From positions 1-60,705 of the forward strand of contig JAQBPB010000131.1 of assembly GCA_028287745.1 (NCBI GenBank): a stretch of 60,705 bases of DNA. Reading direction: 5' to 3'. How positions within the stretch are numbered: the stretch's first letter is position 1; every line of letters starts with the position of its first letter. The stretch is from Chloroflexota bacterium. GTDB taxonomy: Bacteria > Chloroflexota > Chloroflexia > Chloroheliales > Chloroheliaceae. Both the position numbers and the translations under genes were made by a program. Of the stretch, positions 50,199 through 58,717 are shown piece by piece. The notes beneath the pieces were generated by a model. That model was not told where the DNA came from and ran no database searches. It was given only the letters and a program-made list of their open reading frames with translations.

Positions 50199-52087
50199 GT
50201 AATGATTTAACAGGGTTTAAATCAAACCCTGCGCGCCAGACGATGGTTTTTGATATCGTGGAGGGGCCGCGCGCCGGTGAGAAAATCAGCGTGCCGCTGC
50301 CGGAGCCGGGCGAGCCGCCGGTCTTAATCGGGCGCAGCCGCGAGTGCCAGATCTGGATTGACGCTCAGAATATCAGCCGCCGCAATACCGAAATCCTGTG
50401 CGGGCCGGACCGCCGCCCGGTCATCCGGGATATGGGCAGCGTCAACGGCACCCTGGTTAACGGCCAATCCATCAGCCAGACCACGCCTCTACCGATTGAG
50501 AAGGGCGACCGGATTCGGGTCGGCCTGACTGAACTTGTATTCCTGGACCTGACAGTTCCAAACACGCCCGCCCCGGGCTTACCATCGCCGCTGCCTTTTC
50601 CGGGCCAACCATTTCCTAAAATAGCCGGGCGCCCGACTACCAGCTTGAATGTGCCCCCGGCAGTGCCTTTTGGATCCGGGCCGCGCCCCACGGCAATTAA
50701 TCCTTTGCCCACGTCGCCCCGCAGCGCGCCACCAACTGCCGATTACTTTGTTTACCTGGTTGTGCGCGGCGGGCAGCGTTATCTTTTTGAAAATGAGGAA
50801 GCGACAGTCGGGCGCGGCCAGGCCAACGATATTGTAATTGATAGCCATTCAATCTCCCGGCAGCATGCCCGGTTTCAGAAAACCGTCGCCGGGGTTTTCG
50901 TCAACGACCTGGGCAGCACTAACAAGACCTTCGTAAATGGGGTCCAGGCCGATGGGCCGGTCCTGCTGCGGGATGGCGATGTGGTCCGGTTTGGCGATAT
51001 CGAAGCGGATTTCCGGTTGGAACCGCAAAGGTTGACCAACTTAAACCGGTTGGTGGCTCGCCCGGGCCTGAATGAGGTTGAGAAAACTTTTGTAAGCGTT
51101 GATTTTCAAACAACCGAACGCGAGCCTCAGGCTTCCGAGGAAACCTTTATCTCTCAAGCCGCCGAGCAAACTTTTGTCGGCAGCGGGGCCTTTAAGCTGC
51201 CCGGCCAGAGCCTGGCTGAACAAAAAAGAAACCTGGAGCAGTCCGAAACGGCCCTGGACCTGGACTTGCGTGAGGTGCGGATAGTAGGCCGCAATTTACG
51301 CCAGTCTTCCGAGGTGGTGCCCGTCCCAGCCAGCACCGGCAAACCTGGCCAGAAAGCCACCCTCGCTGAAGTAGTGCGCCTGGAAGGGGTTTACCTGACC
51401 GAAGGGGCGGGCCGTGCCACCGAAACCCTTTTAAATGATTTGCGGTTGGGACTAAAGCCGGGCGAAATGGTCGCACTCCTGGGGCCGAGCGGCAGCGGTA
51501 AGACTGAACTGTTACAGGTGCTGGCCGGTCTGCGGGCCGCCGATAAGGGCCGGGTGACCGTCCTGGGCCGCAGCCTGCCTACCTCCGAAAGTTCCGGCGG
51601 CAACCGGCCCAATCTCGAAAGCGACCGCGAACTGGCCCGCTGGCGTATCCGTTCGGTCGGCTTCCTGGCGAGCGAGCCGGAACTAAACCCCCGGCTGACG
51701 GCCCTGGAACAGGTTATGTCCATGTTGGAGCAGGGCGGCTTCGGGCGCGACCCGCTCGAACGCATGGAGAAAGCCGCCGCCCAGTTGGACCTGGTAGGGC
51801 TGGCCGATCCTGAGATTATCAAGTTGCGGCCAAACGAGCTAAACCGGACCGAACGCAAGCTGGTGGCCCTGGCCCGCGCCCTGGCCCTTGACCCGCCGCT
51901 CTTGCTTACCGATGAACCGACCGGTCGCGTGCCCAGCGCTTCAGCCGACCGGATTTTCAACCTGCTAAAAGCGGTTGCCGCCAAAGGCCAGACCGTCTTT
52001 ATGGTCACTTCCGACCCCCTCTGGGCCCGCAATACTGACCGGCAAATTGAAATTTTGGACGGTACGATTGTCGGCAGCCTATCCTGA
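50195..52087 (+). CDS. FHA(2)-ABC transporter-type ATPase
   Basis: A 630-residue protein without transmembrane helices. FHA1 (about 16-120) has LIGR and SVNGTLVNG, but SRRN in place of SRRH, so the phospho-Thr pocket may be altered. FHA2 (about 184-278) is intact in SRQHA but reads STNKTFVNG. After a Glu/Gln-rich linker an ABC ATPase (about 390-628) has Walker A LLGPSGSGKTELLQ, Walker B LLLTDEPTG and a degenerate signature (LRPNELNRTERKL for LSGGQ). The 4-bp overlap with the upstream gene shows coupling. It probably powers or regulates the M50 partner or an unseen membrane subunit. Confidence 0.9.
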   Translation: MSNDLTGFKSNPARQTMVFDIVEGPRAGEKISVPLPEPGEPPVLIGRSRECQIWIDAQNISRRNTEILCGPDRRPVIRDMGSVNGTLVNGQSISQTTPLPIEKGDRIRVGLTELVFLDLTVPNTPAPGLPSPLPFPGQPFPKIAGRPTTSLNVPPAVPFGSGPRPTAINPLPTSPRSAPPTADYFVYLVVRGGQRYLFENEEATVGRGQANDIVIDSHSISRQHARFQKTVAGVFVNDLGSTNKTFVNGVQADGPVLLRDGDVVRFGDIEADFRLEPQRLTNLNRLVARPGLNEVEKTFVSVDFQTTEREPQASEETFISQAAEQTFVGSGAFKLPGQSLAEQKRNLEQSETALDLDLREVRIVGRNLRQSSEVVPVPASTGKPGQKATLAEVVRLEGVYLTEGAGRATETLLNDLRLGLKPGEMVALLGPSGSGKTELLQVLAGLRAADKGRVTVLGRSLPTSESSGGNRPNLESDRELARWRIRSVGFLASEPELNPRLTALEQVMSMLEQGGFGRDPLERMEKAAAQLDLVGLADPEIIKLRPNELNRTERKLVALARALALDPPLLLTDEPTGRVPSASADRIFNLLKAVAAKGQTVFMVTSDPLWARNTDRQIEILDGTIVGSLS

Positions 52088-52099
52088 CCTTTTAAAATA

Positions 52100-52138
52100 C
52101 CGGAAGCGGCTCACTCCTTAAAAGTGAGCCGCTTCCGG
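52100..52138. terminator. Hairpin between FHA-ABC gene and methyltransferase
   Basis: A 16-bp perfect stem CCGGAAGCGGCTCACT / AGTGAGCCGCTTCCGG around a 7-nt loop. T-rich sequence follows on both strands but is short, so termination is likely though not certain. Confidence 0.75.
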
Positions 52139-52161
52139 CCGGTTTAAACCTTTACAAACTA

Positions 52162-53193
52162 TTAAGAGCCTTTTACACCCTGGACAATACTCCAGCGAGT
52201 AGGCAGCGGGATTACTTTGTCCAGCCGAAAGCCCGCCGCTTCGAAAAGTTGCCTGAATTCCGTTTCTGTCCGTTCCCGCCCGCCCGTTACTGTTAACATT
52301 TGCATGTCAAACATTATTTTAGTCAGGTGTACATTATTTGCTACCACCTGTTCCGGCAGCACTACATCCACCACTAACAGTTTAGCCTCTGCATCCATTG
52401 CCTGGTAGCAGCTCTTAAGAATGTGAATAGCCTTTTCATCATCCCAATCGTGAAGAATTAATTTGAGAATATAAGCATCCCCACCGGTAGGGACGGCTTT
52501 AAAGAAATCACCGCCCACCACCTCGCCTCTTCCGGCTAAGCCTGCTTCCGTTATTAACTTTGAAGCGCGTTCCGCCACCGGCGGCAGATCAAATATCACT
52601 CCTTGCAAGTTAGGGTTGGCGGTTAACAGGGCCGCCAGCAGGGAGCCATTTCCACCCCCCACGTCCACCACCCGTTTGAATTGGGAGAAATCATAAGTGG
52701 CAATCAAATCTCTGGACATACTGGCAGTTATACCGGCCATCCCTTTATTGAAAATCTCCCCGAATTCCGGATTCTGAGTTGCATATTCAAATAGGTTCAT
52801 CCCAAAGACGTGTTCGAAAGCCGCTTCGCCGGTGTTAACGCTATGCCGAAAATTACCCCAGGCCTGCCAGTTAGTCTGGCCTGCTATAAAAAGAATGTAA
52901 GGACGGACGGAAACCGGGTGGTCTGCCTGGAGATACGCGCCTGAAGGTGTCACGGTAAACCGGCCCTGGTCATCCTGGCCGAAAAATCCCATACTCACCA
53001 CTGCCCGCAAAAGCCGGTAAAGCGCGGTAGGCGAAGTGCCGCAGGCGACAGCCAGTTCTTCCGCCTGTTTAGGCCCCTCCTTCAACAGGTCAGCCAGGCC
53101 CAGCCTGGCGGTAACGTACAAAATCTGGGAAAGACGAAAGGCCCCCGCCATTTGCATCAGGGCCAGGTTGGGGGGCATTGGATTTTCACTCAT
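52162..53193 (-). CDS. SAM-dependent O-methyltransferase (family 2, acetylserotonin-type)
   Basis: A 343-residue protein with an N-terminal winged-helix dimerisation domain (about 10-95; LSQILYVTARLGLADLLKEG and TALYRLLRAVVSMGFF) and a Rossmann methyltransferase domain. SAM motif I is RVVDVGGGNGSLLAALL, followed by FDLPPV. The catalytic His region is LKLILHDWDDEKAIHIL. It methylates a hydroxyl on a small molecule, often aromatic; the substrate is unknown. AGAGG is 8 nt before the ATG. Confidence 0.93.
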   Translation of the reverse strand: MSENPMPPNLALMQMAGAFRLSQILYVTARLGLADLLKEGPKQAEELAVACGTSPTALYRLLRAVVSMGFFGQDDQGRFTVTPSGAYLQADHPVSVRPYILFIAGQTNWQAWGNFRHSVNTGEAAFEHVFGMNLFEYATQNPEFGEIFNKGMAGITASMSRDLIATYDFSQFKRVVDVGGGNGSLLAALLTANPNLQGVIFDLPPVAERASKLITEAGLAGRGEVVGGDFFKAVPTGGDAYILKLILHDWDDEKAIHILKSCYQAMDAEAKLLVVDVVLPEQVVANNVHLTKIMFDMQMLTVTGGRERTETEFRQLFEAAGFRLDKVIPLPTRWSIVQGVKGS

Positions 53194-53370
53194 GCTTGTA
53201 CCTCTGTTCCGATGGTTATAATATTAGCCGGGTAGTAAGGTTAACTGGGTAGGATTACTCCATTTTACCCTTTTATAGGCGGTTTCAAAATTTGTGGCTG
53301 GTAGGATGACTTTATATTATACCTTCAATAGGGAAAAGGAAAGGATTAATTGCGAAAACCCGTTGTAACA

Positions 53371-53406
53371 GGCCGGCAAAGCTTAAATAAAAGTCCGGCT
53401 TTTTTA
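53371..53406 (+). terminator. Weak hairpin with T run
   Basis: GCCGG (53372-53376) pairs with CCGGC (53395-53399) around an 18-nt loop and is followed by a T run. It could end an unseen transcript or be a minor structure in the leader. Confidence 0.4.
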
Positions 53407-53610
53407 TTTATAAGAATTATATAGACGCTACTTGCTATTTTCGACACTTTACAGCGTTTCATTAACCCGGCTAAAGTTTAGCTTCACTCTCCGGCGTGGC
53501 ACTATTTAATATGCCAGGTCGGCGCATCCTGGCCCGGTCCAAAATTTAGACCTTTACCTTTTTCTTACCTTATTCTTATTATATTCCGCTTTGTAACTTT
53601 TATAACCAAT
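53407..53610. other. Intergenic region upstream of the FadR-type gene
   Basis: Together with 53194-53370 this makes about 380 bp without a gene. It is AT-rich in part. No repeat or RNA is recognised. Confidence 0.5.
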
Positions 53611-53663
53611 TTGACTCCTATTCCAAATGGCGTATAATGTATTCATTGTATTTGTCTGACAAA
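53611..53663 (+). promoter_or_regulatory. Promoter and FadR/GntR-type operator
   Basis: TTGACT (53611-53616), 16-bp spacer, TATAAT (53633-53638). Just past it, TTTGTCTGACAAA (53651-53663) is a 13-bp palindrome with TTGTCTGACAA inside, an exact match to the TNGTNNNACNA consensus of FadR-subfamily GntR regulators. The site overlaps the expected transcription start, as for autorepression of the gene at 53755. Confidence 0.65.
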
Positions 53664-53754
53664 TGTACTTTTAACCTTAATAGGTAAAAGTAGGAAAATT
53701 GTCGAAGCAATAAGCAGGCTTAAGAATTGTGAAAAGGGGCATGGGAATCAAACT

Positions 53755-54525
53755 TTGAGTACACCTTACTACGCCCTTGCTGTCGAGAAAGTCGCTACCA
53801 GGGAAATTGGGTCGGTGCGTGGGAAATCGGCCATGCGGCTGGATACCCTGAAAGTGCCGCGAGCCAGTGAATTGGTGGCAGACAAATTGCGTTCACTGAT
53901 TGTGGATGGCGTTGTCAGTGAAGGCGCGAATCTTCCCTCGGAAAAAGAGTTGGTCCTTCAATTAGGGGTCAGCCGGGCAACTTTACGGGAAGCTTTGCGT
54001 ATACTTGAAGTGGAAGGGTTGATTTCCACTAAGACCGGCCCAAAAGGCGGTATTTTGGTTCAAAGGCCGGGTGTGGCTAACCTGACCCGCTCACTTTCTC
54101 TGTTGTTGCAACTCGAAGAAACACCTTTCAGCGTTTTGCTGGAAGCTCGCCGGTTGCTGGAACCGCTGTGCGCCAACCTGGCGGCCGAACGAGTAACCGT
54201 TGAAGAAATGGCGGAACTGGAAGCCATTATCGAGCAAATGCGTTTGAACTTGCATGACACCAACGCCTACATCCAGCAGCAGCTTGCCTTTCACTTAAAA
54301 GTGTTCGCGGCGGCGCATAATGATGTTTTAAGGCTTTATACTACTTCGGTAGGCGAATTGATTTCAGCCAGGACGACCCAGGTTGGTTTAAGCCTTGAGC
54401 AGCGTCAAATCGGTCTTAAATCGGCGGAAGGTATCCTGGTGGCCCTGAAGACCCGTAACGGCAAACTGGCGGCGCGCCGGATTGAATTGCACTTGCAGGC
54501 CTTTGAGACCATTATTGAAAAATAG
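53755..54525 (+). CDS. FadR-type GntR transcription regulator
   Basis: A 256-residue regulator. The winged helix (about 35-100) has VADKLRSLIVDGVVSEGANLPSE, LGVSRATLREALRILEVEGL. The FCD ligand domain (about 118-245) is all helical with EARRLLEPLCANLAA and a possible metal site including His in FHLKVF and HLQAFE. FCD proteins bind organic acids or acyl-CoA. Its neighbours (diiron protein, acyl-CoA dehydrogenase, acyl-CoA ligase) suggest fatty-acid control. TTG is a weak start; an ATG at 53833 after GGGAAA gives the usual N-terminus (MRLDTLKVPRASELVADKL) and is a serious alternative. Confidence 0.93.
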   Translation: MSTPYYALAVEKVATREIGSVRGKSAMRLDTLKVPRASELVADKLRSLIVDGVVSEGANLPSEKELVLQLGVSRATLREALRILEVEGLISTKTGPKGGILVQRPGVANLTRSLSLLLQLEETPFSVLLEARRLLEPLCANLAAERVTVEEMAELEAIIEQMRLNLHDTNAYIQQQLAFHLKVFAAAHNDVLRLYTTSVGELISARTTQVGLSLEQRQIGLKSAEGILVALKTRNGKLAARRIELHLQAFETIIEK

Positions 54526-54707
54526 GAAACGTTCCTGAGTAAATGCCCGGAAGTTGGAATTATCTTTCTGTCCTGTCCCTGGGTTCAAACTAGTACGTGA
54601 TGACTTAAACTGATACAGTCAGCGCCCAAAGATTTTATCAGTGGTGAAAATTGGAAGAAGCCGGTATGGTAGACTGCCGGTGAATTGAGGAGATAGGAGA
54701 ACAAAAA

Positions 54708-55544
54708 GTGCTTTTCCCTAGTTTATATGAACGCCTGGAACGGGCGCGGTGGGACTTCAACTCTATCGATTTTTCGAAAATTGATAAGAGCAAAGTTGAT
54801 GAAAAACTCATTCATGAAATCAAGCATGTCTGCCTGACCGAAGTAGGTTCTATTCCGGCCACCAGTATGTTTATGCGCGACTTCAGCCACGATATTGATT
54901 TCCAGCGCTTTGTATCGGTCTGGGCTTTCGAAGAAGGCAAGCATAGCCTGGCCCTGGAAAAATGGCTGAATGCCGTTGGAGTGGATATGGTCGAAGAGGA
55001 AATGGCGAAGATCAATATTACCTTCGAACCCGCTCCCTGGATCGAAACTCTGACCATGCACTTTTTGGGCGAACAGCGCCTGGGCCTGTGGTACGGGGCT
55101 TTTGCCGGTATCGCGCCCGGTGCCAAAGAAAACCCGGTGGCCGAGCCGGTCCTGCGCCAGATTTTGGAGCTGATGGCCCAGGACGAATGGCGCCACGCCG
55201 GTTGCTACTTCGCTTTCCTTAAAGAAGCGGTGGAAGCCGACCCGTCCAGCCTTGAGAACATTGGCAAAATGACCCTGTGGATGCTGCGCGGCCAGTATCG
55301 CCACCCCACGAATATCACCCAGCCTTCGGTGATGGACCAGTTGCCCGACCCCGGCTACTTCGCGCCCATGATCGACCGCCACGTGACCCCGGAAGCCATG
55401 AAGGTCATGGAAAAACGCGTCTTGAAATGCTACGAAATGATGGCTAAAGAGCCGATTGAAACCCAGCGCGACCTGGCCCGCTTCTTACGCAAGAAGTTTG
55501 GGGCTCGCTCGGAAGAACAATTAGCTACCCTCAGCCTTAACTAA
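54708..55544 (+). CDS. Ferritin-like diiron protein, acyl-ACP desaturase-like
   Basis: A 278-residue helical protein. Two Exx[RK]H-type motifs are visible, EEGKHS (about 74-79) and DEWRHAG (about 160-166), with further acidic residues (LTEVG near 45 and GEQRLG near 123) able to form a diiron site. The layout resembles acyl-ACP desaturase type 2, so fatty-acid desaturation or hydroxylation is likely but not proven. It starts with GTG, with GGAG about 8 nt upstream. It follows the FadR-type gene and precedes an acyl-CoA dehydrogenase. Confidence 0.85.
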   Translation: MLFPSLYERLERARWDFNSIDFSKIDKSKVDEKLIHEIKHVCLTEVGSIPATSMFMRDFSHDIDFQRFVSVWAFEEGKHSLALEKWLNAVGVDMVEEEMAKINITFEPAPWIETLTMHFLGEQRLGLWYGAFAGIAPGAKENPVAEPVLRQILELMAQDEWRHAGCYFAFLKEAVEADPSSLENIGKMTLWMLRGQYRHPTNITQPSVMDQLPDPGYFAPMIDRHVTPEAMKVMEKRVLKCYEMMAKEPIETQRDLARFLRKKFGARSEEQLATLSLN

Positions 55545-55561
55545 AAGTTTCCCTTGCATCG

Positions 55562-55596
55562 CCAGGAGCTAGACAATTTCTAGCTCCTGGTTTATA
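55562..55596 (+). terminator. Terminator after the diiron gene
   Basis: An 11-bp perfect stem CCAGGAGCTAG / CTAGCTCCTGG around a 7-nt loop, followed by TTTATATTT. The acyl-CoA dehydrogenase downstream therefore has its own promoter. Confidence 0.85.
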
Positions 55597-55722
55597 TTTA
55601 ACTCACCTTAAATTATTCACTATAATTAACCCGGTTTCCTCATATACCCTGGCTTACCTGCAAGGCCAGTCTCTTACCTTTCCTCACCTGTAACTGTTTC
55701 AATGTTAGAAGGAGTTAACTAT

Positions 55723-56877
55723 ATGGATTTCCAATTACCCGAAGAATTGATTGACCTCAAAAAATCTATCAGGGAATTTGTCGATAAAGAACTTATTCCT
55801 GTCAGCCAGCAGGTCGAGGACGAGGATAAAATTCCTGATAATGTCCTGAAACAGATGAAGGAACTGGGCTATTTTGGCTTGCCGTTTCCTGAAGAATACG
55901 GCGGGATGGGAGTAGGTTACATGGGGTATTGTGTCGCCCTGGAGGAACTTGGCCGGGCTAACGCGGCCTACAGTAATATCCTGGGAGCGCATACTTCAAT
56001 CGCGGGCGGTACGATTGCCCTTGGCGGCAATGCCCAGCAAAAAGAAAAGTACCTGCGCCCGATGGCCGAAGGAAAAATGCTGGGCGCTTTCGCTCTGACC
56101 GAGCCGGGCAGCGGTTCCGATGCCGCCAGTATCCGCACTACCGCTTTTAAGAAGGGCGACCGCTATATCATTAACGGCCAGAAAATCTGGATTACCAATG
56201 GGCCATACGCCGATGTAATTACGGTTTACGCTTCTACCGATAAGACGCTAGGCCCGCGCGGTATCAGCGCCTTTATTGTCGAGAAGGGCACGCCCGGCCT
56301 GGAATACGGCAAAGTTGACCATAAAATGGGTCTGCACGGCAGCCATACCTGCCCGCTTTTCTTCGAGGACATGGAAGTGGCCGAGGAAAACCGGCTGGGT
56401 CCGGAGGGAACCGGCTTCTATACCGCCATGAAGGCCCTTGACGGTGGCCGGGTCAGCCTGGCCGCCGGGGCGGTCGGCGGCGCCCAGGCGATGCTGGAAG
56501 CTTCGGTGAAACACGCCCAGGAACGCCAACAGTTTGGTAAGCCGATTGGCGAGAACCAGGCCATTCAATGGATGCTGGCCGATATGGAGGTTGAAATCCA
56601 CGCCACCCGCCTGATGGTCTACCACGCTGCCTGGAAGTTGGACCAGGGGCAGCGAGCCAGCCACGAAGCGGCGATGGTTAAGGTTTATGCCAGCGAAATG
56701 GCGGGCCGGGTAGCTGATAAAGCGGTCCAGATTCACGGCGGTATGGCCTATATGCACGACTCGCCGATTGAACGAGGCTACCGGGACGTCCGTATTTTGC
56801 GGATTTACGAAGGCACCAGCGAGGTCCAGCGCATGATTATCGCGGGCGACCTGTTAAAGAATTCCTCAAAAAATTAG
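55723..56877 (+). CDS. Acyl-CoA dehydrogenase
   Basis: A 384-residue FAD enzyme. It has the N-terminal helical block (QLPEELIDLKKSIREFVDKEL), AFALTEPGSGSDAASIRTTA (FAD contact), YIINGQKIWITNG, and the C-terminal block QIHGGMAYMHDSPIERGYRDVR ending EGTSEVQRMIIA with the catalytic Glu in the short-chain position (EGTSE). It oxidises an acyl-CoA to the 2-enoyl form and passes electrons to ETF. AAGGAG lies 8 nt before the ATG at 55723; an upstream in-frame ATG at 55702 is less likely. Confidence 0.97.
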   Translation: MDFQLPEELIDLKKSIREFVDKELIPVSQQVEDEDKIPDNVLKQMKELGYFGLPFPEEYGGMGVGYMGYCVALEELGRANAAYSNILGAHTSIAGGTIALGGNAQQKEKYLRPMAEGKMLGAFALTEPGSGSDAASIRTTAFKKGDRYIINGQKIWITNGPYADVITVYASTDKTLGPRGISAFIVEKGTPGLEYGKVDHKMGLHGSHTCPLFFEDMEVAEENRLGPEGTGFYTAMKALDGGRVSLAAGAVGGAQAMLEASVKHAQERQQFGKPIGENQAIQWMLADMEVEIHATRLMVYHAAWKLDQGQRASHEAAMVKVYASEMAGRVADKAVQIHGGMAYMHDSPIERGYRDVRILRIYEGTSEVQRMIIAGDLLKNSSKN

Positions 56878-57044
56878 ACTATGTCAAAGGTACCAATCCC
56901 TTTGATAATCATAATTACATAGATCAGTGGGGAATTACTCATACCTACTCAGAAATTTTCCCAACATATGATTGGGTACTAAATGATGGGTATAAAAATA
57001 TTTCTACCTGGATTGAACAAGCGGCTAAAAAAGCTGGTCGTTAA
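56877..57044 (+). pseudogene. 3' remnant of an unidentified gene
   Basis: Fifty-five open codons run to TAA at 57042 with protein-like composition (for example YIDQWGITHTYSEIFPTYDW and WIEQAAKKAGR), in a frame different from the acyl-CoA dehydrogenase that abuts it, and with no start codon or ribosome binding site. It is more AT-rich than its neighbours. It looks like the C-terminus of a lost gene, cut off at the end of the dehydrogenase gene. I do not recognise the family. Confidence 0.5.
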
Positions 57045-57074
57045 GATAGAAAAATAACTTTGCTGCCTGAGGAA

Positions 57075-57118
57075 TTAATTCTTAGAATAAATCCTTAGGC
57101 ATTTATTCTAAGAATTAA
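57075..57118. repeat. Perfect 18-bp inverted repeat
   Basis: TTAATTCTTAGAATAAAT (57075-57092) and its exact complement (57101-57118) flank 8 bp. No T tract follows, so it is not a standard terminator. Lying just past a gene remnant, it may be a scar of a small mobile element or an AT-rich hairpin at the end of the old gene. Confidence 0.75.
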
Positions 57119-57184
57119 CACATTTGAAAACTATTTCTGATTTACTTAAATAAAACCTTAATTTTTTATTAGATGGTATATGGG

Positions 57185-57646
57185 CTAGTCAAGTTCCTGG
57201 TCTAAAAGGACCATGTCCCGGCACTGGAGACCGTTTTCAAATATCGGTTCTTTGTAGTTCACCACGAAAAAATCCCGGATGACCGACTTAAACCTGAACC
57301 CTGCTTTCTGGTAGAAGGTAAAAATCCCGGCGCCGGAATTGCCGGTCCCTACCAGTAAGGTACGGTAGCCCTGCTGCTTGCCAAATACTTTAGCCTGATT
57401 AATCAGCCGCATGCCGTAACCTTTTCCGTGCGCACTCTCTTTAACCGCCAGGTTTTTTATTTCCAGCGTCCGGGCATCGTGTTCGATAAGGTGCATCACG
57501 CCGTAAAGTTCGCCGTCCTCATACAGGGCAAAAAGCCAGCCCTGGTTTAAATAGGCTAAAACTACCGCTTCTTCCGGGTCGGCTAAAAGTAGTAAATCCA
57601 GAAACTTTTCGCGGTTATGCTTAATCTCTAAAATTTCAGTTGACAT
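57185..57646 (-). CDS. GNAT-family N-acetyltransferase
   Basis: A 153-residue GNAT protein. Motif B/A order is normal: GVMHLIEHDARTLEIKNLAVKESAHGKGYGMRLINQA contains the acetyl-CoA loop (SAHGKGYGMRL), followed by TLLVGTGNSGAGIFTFYQKAGF, the last strand and helix. The GNAT core is complete. Acceptor unknown. It lies alone between a decayed region and a DUF1801 gene. Confidence 0.93.
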   Translation of the reverse strand: MSTEILEIKHNREKFLDLLLLADPEEAVVLAYLNQGWLFALYEDGELYGVMHLIEHDARTLEIKNLAVKESAHGKGYGMRLINQAKVFGKQQGYRTLLVGTGNSGAGIFTFYQKAGFRFKSVIRDFFVVNYKEPIFENGLQCRDMVLLDQELD

Positions 57647-58165
57647 AATAATTGTACCTGGTTATTTTCTTGAGAATTATTAGTAACATTATTACCCGTA
57701 AAGTATATCAAAATACGGCGGTATTGAGGCGTGATGTAATTCCCTGTTTAGCAGCCAGCAACTTTATGAAAACAGGCAATAAAACCTGACGACCGAATTT
57801 TAACTCATGTTCAAAACATACCGGGTGTAAGGATTTGGTTAACCCGGCGGGTAAAGTTTTTTAATAAACAAAGCTAATAAAGTATAACCAAATGAGGCTC
57901 TGCTACGTATGTATTTAATATAAGCATTTCAGGAAGCACCGGCTTATTTATAGAAGCCGGACCCTGGAGAAGCCGGTTGCTAATTGCTTTGGATTTGTCC
58001 TCTAAACCTGGCTTTGCGCTTCAGCTATACCCCGATTGGCACATTGAATAAATTATCGGGATATTACCTTATGAACAGGGCGCTAAATTAAGCGACATTT
58101 CGTACCACTCCAGGCTCTACCGGTTGCTACTGTTGAATAGGGGGGAAACGGGTACAACAGTAATT
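57647..58165. other. Intergenic region before DUF1801 gene
   Basis: About 520 bp. CCGGCTT / AAGCCGG at about 57939-57961 is a small hairpin; the rest is AT-rich with no convincing ORF, RNA or repeat. Confidence 0.5.
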
Positions 58166-58552
58166 ATGAAGGAAAAAATCAATAAAACGGAAGAGGTAAA
58201 CGCCTTTCTGGATAAGCTTAACCACCCGTTCAAGGCAGAAGTGCTGGTTGTCCGCGATATTATTAAGGGTGTAAATAATGATATTACTGAAGAAATAAAA
58301 TGGAATGCGCCCAGCTTTAGCTATAAAGACTATATGGTAACGTTTAATCTCCGCACCAGAAAGCATGTGCACCTGGTCTTTCATAATCAGCACATTGTAA
58401 ACGTACCAAGCGAACTACTGGAAGGCAATTATCCCACCCGGCGAATGGTTTATTTTTCCAGTATAAATGATGTGTTAGCTAAAAAAGAAGCCCTGGAAGA
58501 CGTGTTGAAAGAATTAATCAGGTTGATAGACCTGGACCATCAAGAGGTCTAA
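58166..58552 (+). CDS. DUF1801-family protein
   Basis: A 128-residue protein of the DUF1801 (YdhG-like) fold. Typical features are the N-terminal helix pair (VNAFLDKLNHPFKAEVLVVRDII), EIKWNAPSFSYKDYMVTFN with the conserved Trp, and the final helix rich in Leu and Glu. No catalytic role is established. The ATG at 58166 is chosen by family start; the TTG at 58124 would add 14 residues. Confidence 0.85.
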   Translation: MKEKINKTEEVNAFLDKLNHPFKAEVLVVRDIIKGVNNDITEEIKWNAPSFSYKDYMVTFNLRTRKHVHLVFHNQHIVNVPSELLEGNYPTRRMVYFSSINDVLAKKEALEDVLKELIRLIDLDHQEV

Positions 58553-58717
58553 CTTTTGGCCTGCTATTCAGGGCTTCTTTTTCCGGGAGAAAATTATTTA
58601 TTATAATCTAATTATTTTTTGCACTCAATGACCCGTTTTTACGGTATCCTATAAGTAGCAAGCTTGCCATTAAGCTCGATTCAATAGTTTTAGTAAGTTC
58701 GAAGGAGCAATGAAGCT

